This document shows positions 1 to 4,894 of a stretch of DNA of 5,590 nucleotides, piece after piece; position 1 is the stretch's first letter; each line of letters opens with the position of its first letter. The notes under the pieces were generated by a model. That model was given only the letters and a program-made list of their open reading frames with translations. It did no database searches and had not been told where the DNA came from. The stretch comes from Spirochaetota bacterium (lineage in GTDB: Bacteria; Spirochaetota; Spirochaetia; Treponematales; Rectinemataceae). The translations under genes and the position numbers were made by a program. Location of the stretch: the NCBI GenBank assembly GCA_023421875.1, contig JAEZSM010000087.1, positions 1 through 5,590 on the forward strand, in the 5' to 3' direction.

Positions 1-1
1 G

Positions 2-616
2 GCCATAGCCGGGCAAGCTGACAAGAGCGCGTTTTTCATTCTCATTTCCCTCTTCCTCTGGTTCCTAGGCTATCAGGGGGTGCTGCCCTTTATCGGTAAG
101 TACTCTCTGGACGTTCTGGGCACTTCCTCTGGCACGGCTGCCCTGGCAGCGGGCATGGTGGGCGTCGCCTATGCCATCTTCGCCCTGCCCTCGGGCTATG
201 TGGCTCATCGCAAGGGGCGGAAGAAGACCATCCGTACCAGCCTTCTGGTCATCGTCGGCCTCACCATTCTCCTCTTTTTCCACGACCCTTTGAGCGCAGG
301 CCTCTCGGCTTCCTTAAGGCTCTACAGCTTCTGGCTCATCATGTTCGCCTTCGGCATGTTCTGGGTGTCCATCGTAACCAACTCCTTCCCCATGCTCTGG
401 CAGATGGCCAGCTGGGGAACCATGGGTATTTACACAGGGCTTTACTACACCGCCAGCCAGGGCGCGGCGATTCTCGCACCGGTGCTCACCGGCGCCATAA
501 TCGATCTCGCGGGCTACAGGGGAATCTTCCTCTTCTGCTCGGCCTGCATGCTGGCTGCTTTCTTTGTTATGGGCAAGGTAAAATCGGGAGAGCCGACCAA
601 GAAAATAGAAGAGTAA
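2..616 (+). CDS. MFS transporter, C-terminal half (5' end outside window)
   Basis: The open frame enters from the left edge and ends at TAA 614-616, leaving 204 residues. The GTG at 80 is internal to the frame, because coding with hydrophobic membrane character continues upstream of it. Six hydrophobic segments are visible at about residues 10-30, 45-66, 78-94, 107-128, 141-166 and 172-191, which fits TM7-12 of a twelve-helix major facilitator protein. Between the second and third segments is the basic loop GYVAHRKGRKK (residues 65-75), the second copy of the MFS 'G-x-x-x-D/H-R-x-G-R-K' loop motif. A short charged tail (KSGEPTKKIEE) closes the protein. The style resembles the SLC45/GPH-like sugar transporters, but the substrate cannot be read from this half. 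It is an inner-membrane secondary transporter, and its operon partners upstream are not visible. Confidence 0.85.
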   Translation, partial: AIAGQADKSAFFILISLFLWFLGYQGVLPFIGKYSLDVLGTSSGTAALAAGMVGVAYAIFALPSGYVAHRKGRKKTIRTSLLVIVGLTILLFFHDPLSAGLSASLRLYSFWLIMFAFGMFWVSIVTNSFPMLWQMASWGTMGIYTGLYYTASQGAAILAPVLTGAIIDLAGYRGIFLFCSACMLAAFFVMGKVKSGEPTKKIEE

Positions 617-619
617 TCG

Positions 620-650
620 TTGTAAAATAACCTGAGGATGTCGATATTAT
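620..650 (+). promoter_or_regulatory. Possible sigma-70-like promoter for the small peptide gene
   Basis: TTGTAA at 620-625 and GATATT at 643-648 are separated by 17 bases. Each matches 4 of 6 bases of the -35 and -10 consensus. They lie in a short AT-rich gap between the transporter stop and the ribosome binding site of the 37-residue ORF. The match is weak, and read-through from the transporter gene is equally possible. Confidence 0.25.
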
Positions 651-670
651 TAAGGCAGATTCTCGCGAGC

Positions 671-676
671 AGGAGG
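671..676 (+). promoter_or_regulatory. Strong Shine-Dalgarno site of the small ORF
   Basis: AGGAGG lies 7 bases before the ATG at 684. This is a perfect anti-16S match at good spacing and is the main evidence that the short downstream frame is translated. An 8-base palindrome, CTCGCGAG (662-669), sits directly upstream of it and could fold weakly. Confidence 0.7.
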
Positions 677-683
677 AAAAATC

Positions 684-797
684 ATGAAATCACAGGATAG
701 ACCCAAGGCAGCTGAGAAAAAGAAGCCGCAGAAAAGCCTAAAGGAAAAAAGAGCGGAGAAGAAGGCTAAAAAGGATTCGAAGTCATCAGAGGAGTGA
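684..797 (+). CDS. Small Lys/Glu-rich basic protein, 37 aa
   Basis: ATG at 684 to TGA at 795-797 encodes 37 residues and has a perfect AGGAGG upstream. The composition is extreme: 14 Lys, 6 Glu, 4 Ala and 4 Ser, with no aromatic residue, no Cys and only one Leu. The centre (KSLKEKRAEKKAKK, residues 17-30) has the pattern of a single charged helix, and the tail is Ser/Glu-rich. There is no signal peptide or membrane segment. Small lysine-rich proteins with a similar 'KSLKEKR' core occur as uncharacterised hypotheticals in several bacterial phyla; this is from memory and was not searched. Nucleic-acid or ribosome binding is plausible from the charge, but no function is assigned. The gene lies 67 bp after the transporter and ahead of the shared hairpin at 870-899. 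Confidence 0.6.
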   Translation: MKSQDRPKAAEKKKPQKSLKEKRAEKKAKKDSKSSEE

Positions 798-849
798 GCC
801 AATTTAAGAGTATTTCAGTTTTAAGAAGCATAGAATAACGAAGTAAGTT

Positions 850-873
850 CCTCGAACCTTGTTGGTTAAGAGG
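850..873. other. Weak hairpin overlapping the terminator's 5' arm
   Basis: CCTC (850-853) can pair with GAGG (870-873), and AACC (855-858) with GGTT (864-867), around the loop TTGTT. One G on one side and AA on the other are left unpaired. The GAGG arm is the same stretch used by the stronger hairpin at 870-899, so the two folds exclude each other. It may be chance. Confidence 0.3.
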
Positions 874-899
874 CCGCTCAGGGTACCCTGGGTGGCCTC
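870..899. terminator. Hairpin between converging units, probable (bidirectional) terminator
   Basis: GAGGCC (870-875) pairs with GGCCTC (894-899), GCT (876-878) with GGT (891-893) through one C-G and two wobble pairs, and the inner CAGGG/CCCTG (879-883/886-890) closes on a very short loop around GGTACC. The stem is therefore nearly continuous. The plus side is followed by ATTTCTAT, a poor T-tract, and the minus side by TTAACC. It lies 4 bases beyond the lysC stop and about 70 bases beyond the small ORF stop, a natural place to end both converging transcripts. Confidence 0.65.
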
Positions 900-903
900 A
901 TTT

Positions 904-1917
904 CTATCTGCCTCCCAAACTCGCTTCAATTTTTAAAAATAATCCCTGGGCAAATTCCCTGTAGCAGTCCTCCGGTAGCACAAAACCGCAGGCATCGTCA
1001 TCCCCGGTTTCCAGGGGCTTGGCCTTGTCCTTCCATGTCTCGGCATAGGATTGAGCTATTCGCCGCCCCTCCCCTCCCTTGCCCGAGGCAAAAACCGCCA
1101 CAAGCTTCATGCCGCCATCTTTATACGGAGAGCTTGAAAGCCCTAAAAACTGGGCCGGGGCCGAGTTGGCATCCTGGGGACCGATGAGGGTGCCCTGGCC
1201 TTCGTCGAAGGTCGAACGCACCCTGATTCGCATCCCCAATTTCCGGGCAAGATCCGCCGATTTGTCGTGAAGCACTCTCGCCCCATGTCTGGCCAGTCTG
1301 ACCATGGAATCGTAATCCAAAAAATCCATAAAGGCGGCCTGGGGAATGAGCCGGGGGTCGGCCTTGGCCACTCCCGGCACGTCCTTGTAGATGTCCACAT
1401 AGTCGGCGCCCAAGGCTCCGGCGATGGCTACGGCACTGGTATCGGAGCCGCCCCGTCCTAGGGTGAGCACGCGACCTGAGGCGTCCATTCCCTGGAAACC
1501 CGTCACTACAGGCACTGCACCCTCGTCCAGCACCTTACGCAGTCTGGAGGGATCGATATCCGAAGGATTGGCGTCTTGATATTCCCCGGTTGCGAAAATT
1601 CCGGCGCTGGAGGCGGTCATGGGTTGGGCTTTAATGCCCTTGGCGTTGAGGAGGGCGGCGATGAGGCAGGCGGATATTACCTCTCCGCAGGAAGCGATGA
1701 GGTCCCGGTTCAGCCCGTCGGCGCCGCGGGGATACTGTTCTAAAAGATCAAGAAGAGTGTCGGTGGCGTAAGGGTCTCCCCGGCGCCCCATGGCCGAGAC
1801 AACCAGGATTACCCTGTCCCCGGCCTCCAGGGCTTTCCCAACCTTGGAGGCCAGGAGTTCGCGGGAGGCCGGGTCGGCCAGGGAGGTGCCGCCGAATTTT
1901 TGAACGATGAGGGCCAT
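904..1917 (-). CDS. lysC: Aspartate kinase, short form with reduced regulatory region
   Basis: It phosphorylates L-aspartate with ATP to give 4-aspartyl phosphate, the first step of the aspartate-family (lysine, threonine, methionine) pathway, in the cytoplasm. The amino-acid-kinase fold covers residues 1 to about 245: KFGGTS (7-12), SCGEVISA (76-83), VVTGFQG (137-143), the LGRGGSDTSA nucleotide/aspartate loop (153-162), and DVPGV with ADPR (179-189). At 211-221 the usual GA-x-VLHP-R reads GARVLHDKS. Only about 90 residues follow, against about 150 for the two ACT domains of typical 400-450 residue enzymes. The remaining part (VAVFASGKGGEG to FVLPEDCYREFAQGLF, 273-327) looks like the second ACT domain, so the first appears lost. 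The ATG at 1917 has AGAGGAG upstream (GAGGAG at 1923-1928). It follows asd by 12 bp and is the last gene of the operon. The catalytic assignment is firm; the altered regulation is inferred. Confidence 0.93.
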   Translation of the reverse strand: MALIVQKFGGTSLADPASRELLASKVGKALEAGDRVILVVSAMGRRGDPYATDTLLDLLEQYPRGADGLNRDLIASCGEVISACLIAALLNAKGIKAQPMTASSAGIFATGEYQDANPSDIDPSRLRKVLDEGAVPVVTGFQGMDASGRVLTLGRGGSDTSAVAIAGALGADYVDIYKDVPGVAKADPRLIPQAAFMDFLDYDSMVRLARHGARVLHDKSADLARKLGMRIRVRSTFDEGQGTLIGPQDANSAPAQFLGLSSSPYKDGGMKLVAVFASGKGGEGRRIAQSYAETWKDKAKPLETGDDDACGFVLPEDCYREFAQGLFLKIEASLGGR

Positions 1918-1929
1918 GGGCTCTCCTCT

Positions 1930-2946
1930 TTAGATTTTCCGGGCCTTGAGACCCTTTTTAACCAGAAGTTCGCCGATCTGTACGGCATTGAGGGCCGCGC
2001 CCTTGCGGAGATTGTCCGAGACTACCCACATATTGAGCCCGTTGGGCACTGTGGGGTCGCTTCGCAGCCTGCCCACGTAAACGGCGTCCTGGCCGTCGGC
2101 ATCCAGGGCCGTGGGGTAGACAAGCGTGGACGGATCATCCATCACCTTCACACCGGGAGCTTTTTCCAGCAGGCGCCTGGCCTCGGCCAGCTCTATGGGC
2201 TTTTCGGTTTCGATATTGATAGATTCCGAATGGCCTCTGAAAACAGCCACCCTGATCGCCGTAGGGCTCACCTGTATGGTGGGATCCATGATCTTGTGGG
2301 TTTCGTGGACCATTTTCATCTCTTCCTTGGTGTAGCCATTGTCCAGGAATACGTCGATCTGAGGAATGGCGTTGAAGAGGATTTGCCGGGAAAACACCGA
2401 GACCTTGAGTTCTTCGCCCCTCACATACTGACCCGCCTGGGCTTCGAGTTCCCTCATGGCAGGACCGCCGCCGCCAGAGACGGCCTGATAGGTGGACACT
2501 ACTATTCGCTTGATCTTGTAAGCATCGTGGAGAGGCTTCAGGGCTACGACCATTTGAATGGTTGAGCAATTGGGGTTGGCGATGATGCCCTTGTGGGCGT
2601 CCACTGCGTCGGGATTTACCTCCGGTACCACAAGAGGAACACCGGGATCCATACGCCAGGCCGAGGAGTTGTCCACTACCACGGCGCCTTCGGAGGCCGC
2701 AATGGGGGCCAGCACCAGGCTGGCATCAGCACCGGCGGAAAAGAGGGCTATATCCACGTCCTTGAACGCGCCTTTGACCGCTGCCCTTACTTCGACATCG
2801 GCTCCCTTATACTTGACCTTCCTGCCTGCCAGCTCGGGTATGTCCATGGGAATGAGGGTGGAGATGGGAAAATTCCTGGCTTCCAGGGTCTTGATCATCT
2901 CCGTGCCTACGGCGCCCAGGGCGCCCACCACCGCGACTCTATACAT
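1930..2946 (-). CDS. asd: Aspartate-semialdehyde dehydrogenase
   Basis: It reduces 4-aspartyl phosphate with NADPH to L-aspartate 4-semialdehyde, the substrate of DapA and of homoserine dehydrogenase. The protein has 338 residues, normal for the family. The N-terminal Rossmann fold begins VAVVGALGAVG (4-14), where the second Gly-rich residue pair is usually 'AT' rather than 'AL'. The DNSSAWRM loop (93-99) precedes the catalytic Cys127 in NPNCSTIQM. Gln154 in STYQAVSG and the substrate-binding R-x6-GHS motif (Arg232, His239) are present. The C-terminal NAVQIGELL helix is typical. The ATG at 2946 is preceded by AAGGAG at 2955-2960 (spacing 8) and overlaps the 4Fe-4S gene's stop by 8 bp, which suggests coupled translation. 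It lies immediately upstream of lysC. All key catalytic residues are visible. Confidence 0.96.
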   Translation of the reverse strand: MYRVAVVGALGAVGTEMIKTLEARNFPISTLIPMDIPELAGRKVKYKGADVEVRAAVKGAFKDVDIALFSAGADASLVLAPIAASEGAVVVDNSSAWRMDPGVPLVVPEVNPDAVDAHKGIIANPNCSTIQMVVALKPLHDAYKIKRIVVSTYQAVSGGGGPAMRELEAQAGQYVRGEELKVSVFSRQILFNAIPQIDVFLDNGYTKEEMKMVHETHKIMDPTIQVSPTAIRVAVFRGHSESINIETEKPIELAEARRLLEKAPGVKVMDDPSTLVYPTALDADGQDAVYVGRLRSDPTVPNGLNMWVVSDNLRKGAALNAVQIGELLVKKGLKARKI

Positions 2947-3451
2947 CTGAACCTCTCCTTGCGATGCTTATCGCATCCTGTACGAATTTTCTGGGGAATT
3001 CGGCGGTGACCACCGCCGTTCTATTGTTGCGAACCGGATTCACAATGGAAACGATCCTGCCATCGCAGAGTTCTCTGCCCAGCCTATCGACCATCCGCAC
3101 GGTATCACCGATCGAGGGAAAGGGTAAATACTCCCAGGGAAAGCGTATCCGCGCCGTATCGTCCTTGACGCTCTTGATGGTGATGGCTAGTCCTGGGCAG
3201 GCGGGAATGCAGATTCCGCAGACGGTGCACTTGGCCCTATCGATGACCGGAAGATTGGTGATGGGAAAGCCGACGGTTATGGCGCCCTGGGGGCAGGATG
3301 TCTGGCAGGGATTGCAGGGTATCTCCTCAATGCATTCGATGCAGAGGCATCCCCGACCTTCCATCTCCTCTTCCGAGGCAAGCTGGTCGACAGCCTTGAG
3401 TTCTTCGAGGGAGGGTGCTCCGCTGGTCTTGAGGGAATGCTGCGCGCTCAT
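2939..3451 (-). CDS. Double-cluster [4Fe-4S] ferredoxin-like protein (hydroxyproline/opine dehydrogenase-type accessory)
   Basis: This is an electron-transfer protein of 170 residues. The second cluster motif is canonical: C75-x2-C78-x2-C81-x3-C85-P. The first region is unusually cysteine-rich (C35, C37, C40, C46, C49, C53-P), reading CLCIECIEEIPCNPC and then TSCP, so which four bind the cluster is uncertain. One further Cys129 lies in the C-terminal part. Residues 1-30 are charged and probably helical. Residues about 100-165 form a non-cysteine domain, possibly a beta-rich partner-binding region. Similar proteins accompany FAD/NAD(P) and [2Fe-2S] subunits in anaerobe D-hydroxyproline/amino-acid dehydrogenase clusters (family recall, not searched). 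The ATG at 3451 makes an ATGA overlap with the FAD gene and has GGAGG at 3460-3464. The stop overlaps asd by 8 bp. The electron donor and acceptor are unknown. Confidence 0.8.
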   Translation of the reverse strand: MSAQHSLKTSGAPSLEELKAVDQLASEEEMEGRGCLCIECIEEIPCNPCQTSCPQGAITVGFPITNLPVIDRAKCTVCGICIPACPGLAITIKSVKDDTARIRFPWEYLPFPSIGDTVRMVDRLGRELCDGRIVSIVNPVRNNRTAVVTAEFPRKFVQDAISIARRGSDV

Positions 3452-4548
3452 GCTCCCTTCCTCCCTTCTAGGATTCTTTTTTTGGCGTCGAAGCGCTTCT
3501 GGCCGAAAATTCCCTGCCGAAGCGCCTTGAGTCTTCCTTGTGTCTCCTCGGTCTTTGCCTTCATCGTCGCCTCATCCATAAATCCCATGGCCCAGGCTGC
3601 ATGGATGCCCGCGAGCCTGCCCTCTTCCATGGCTGTGCTGGCTTCTTCGACCCCAGCGATATCGCCCACCACATAGACCGATTGGAGGCTCGAGCGCATG
3701 AAGCTGTCATGAGCAGGCATAGTACCACCCAATTCGGGGATGTAGATCTGCCTGCATCCTGCTATACAGGCCAGCTCGATGGAGGGAGTGAGCCCCACGG
3801 CAAGACAGATCGTATCAACGTCCAAGCTCTGCTCGGTGCCCGGGATGGGCTGAAATTTTTCATCGATCGAGGCTATGACAGCCCGCTCCACGCTTTCGGC
3901 GCCTTCGGCCCGGATAATCGTGGTCGCGCAGTAAAACGGCACCCCTGCCCTGCGAACCTTGGCGGTATGCACCCCATAGCCCCCCAGTCTGGGAAGGGCT
4001 TCTATGACAGCGGCCACCTGGGCTCCGGCCTGCATGAGTTGGTAGGCTACGATGACGCCCACATTGCCCGAACCCACCATGAGAACCCGCTTTCCGGGGA
4101 GGACTCTGTGTACGTTGATTAGCGTTTGGGCGCAGCCTGCCGTCATGACCCCCGGAAGGGTCCAGCCGGGAAAGCTGAGTGCGTTTTCGGTGGCGCCCGT
4201 GGCCAGAATGAGGGTCGAGGCATCTAGGGTATAGGATCTGGATCGATCCTCCACCGCCCATACCTTGAGCCCCGCTTCTATGCCCACAACCTCGGTCTTG
4301 AGCCGCACATCAATGCCCAGACGCAAGGATTCGGCAAGAAGTTCCTTTCCGATATCGAAACCCCGGATTCCCGCTTTGTGCTCCTGGGAGCCGAAGAATT
4401 TGTGGATTTGCTTGAAAAGCTGGCCGCCGGGCTTGGAGTTTTCATCCATAAGCACCACGGGAGCCCCGGCTTTCTTGAGTTCGATCGCGGCGCAGAGCCC
4501 GGCGGGACCGGCGCCTACTACAACAGCAGGTTTTTCGTCATTGCGCAT
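3448..4548 (-). CDS. FAD/NAD(P)-binding oxidoreductase, HcnB/OoxA/LhpE-like accessory subunit
   Basis: Using the ATG at 4548 the protein has 366 residues. That start directly precedes the first Rossmann strand and has GGAGG 6 bases upstream (4555-4559). An upstream ATG at 4599 would add 17 low-quality residues and overlap the previous gene by 62 bp. Motifs in order: GAGPAG (12-17) for FAD, GGQ (41-43), LATGATE (115-121), a second dinucleotide site GSGNVG (159-164) followed by Glu183 at a position suggesting NADH preference, and VYVVGDIAGVEEA (291-303) closing on FAD. There is no CxxC pair of the thioredoxin-reductase type. This fold pairs with [2Fe-2S] and catalytic flavin subunits in cyanide synthase, opine oxidase and D-hydroxyproline dehydrogenase. 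The C-terminus is a charged helix and lacks the BFD-type iron-sulfur domain that some relatives carry; the next gene may supply that role. The exact reaction is unknown. Confidence 0.8.
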   Translation of the reverse strand: MRNDEKPAVVVGAGPAGLCAAIELKKAGAPVVLMDENSKPGGQLFKQIHKFFGSQEHKAGIRGFDIGKELLAESLRLGIDVRLKTEVVGIEAGLKVWAVEDRSRSYTLDASTLILATGATENALSFPGWTLPGVMTAGCAQTLINVHRVLPGKRVLMVGSGNVGVIVAYQLMQAGAQVAAVIEALPRLGGYGVHTAKVRRAGVPFYCATTIIRAEGAESVERAVIASIDEKFQPIPGTEQSLDVDTICLAVGLTPSIELACIAGCRQIYIPELGGTMPAHDSFMRSSLQSVYVVGDIAGVEEASTAMEEGRLAGIHAAWAMGFMDEATMKAKTEETQGRLKALRQGIFGQKRFDAKKRILEGRKGA

Positions 4549-4894
4549 GGCCGGCCTCCGCCTTGACTTTCCAGCTTCCCACCCCCTGCTGGCGCTCAAC
4601 CTTCATGCCATCGCGAACCTCGGTGACACAGGTTCTCACCCCCGGCACCCCATCCACGGTCATGACACAGTCGGTGCAGCGTCCGATCCCGCAGAACATC
4701 CTGCGCGGAGAGCCCTTCTTGGTATAGCGGAACACGCTTACCCCTGCGGCTACCAAGGCTGCCATGATAGGCTCTCCCTCCAGCGCCCTCAGCGGTTTGC
4801 CTTCGAAGTAGATGGTAACTTCCTTCTGGGCCGGCATATCTCCGAGGACTGCATGCTTCACGATCCTCGAGTCGGGGGTTTTTTCTGCGCTCAT
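4538..4894 (-). CDS. [2Fe-2S] ferredoxin-like subunit (HcnA/LhpF-like)
   Basis: This 118-residue cytoplasmic electron carrier has a plant-type [2Fe-2S] fold. The cluster ligands are C68-x4-C73-x2-C76-x12-C89 in the segment FCGIGRCTDCVMTVDG to VRTC. Residues 24-52 (KEVTIYFEGKPLRALEGEPIM...) make the beta-grasp strand and helix typical of the small gamma subunits of hydrogen cyanide synthase and D-hydroxyproline dehydrogenase, where the protein relays electrons between flavin sites. The N-terminal 20 residues are variable. The ATG at 4894 overlaps the dapA stop as ATGA (4891-4894). The preceding bases give only a poor ribosome binding site, so translation probably depends on dapA termination. 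All four cysteines are present. Confidence 0.83.
   Translation of the reverse strand: MSAEKTPDSRIVKHAVLGDMPAQKEVTIYFEGKPLRALEGEPIMAALVAAGVSVFRYTKKGSPRRMFCGIGRCTDCVMTVDGVPGVRTCVTEVRDGMKVERQQGVGSWKVKAEAGHAQ
4555..4559 (-). promoter_or_regulatory. Shine-Dalgarno site deciding the FAD-oxidoreductase start
   Basis: GGAGG on the minus strand, 6 bases before the ATG at 4548, lies inside the last codons of the [2Fe-2S] gene. It favours this start over the ATG at 4599 and predicts an 11-bp overlap with the upstream gene's stop (4538-4540). Confidence 0.7.

Noticed and set aside
80..616. GTG at 80 as the transporter start
   Set aside because: The same frame stays open to the window edge and encodes a membrane helix upstream of it, so the gene starts outside the window.
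662..669. CTCGCGAG palindrome as an operator
   Set aside because: It is only 8 bases, with a single copy and no flanking symmetry; chance is likely.
1900..2565. 221-residue plus-strand ORF opposite asd
   Set aside because: It lies entirely antisense to asd, which has all catalytic motifs. Its translation is His/Gly-rich with no recognisable motif, as expected from a GC-rich complementary frame.
2964..3530. 188-residue plus-strand ORF opposite the [4Fe-4S] gene
   Set aside because: It is antisense to a gene with complete cluster motifs; the open frame is a codon-bias shadow.
4549..4599. Upstream ATG giving a 383-residue FAD protein
   Set aside because: The extra 17 residues are unlike the family N-terminus and would overlap the [2Fe-2S] gene by 62 bp. 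The ATG at 4548 has GGAGG at ideal spacing directly before the FAD fold.
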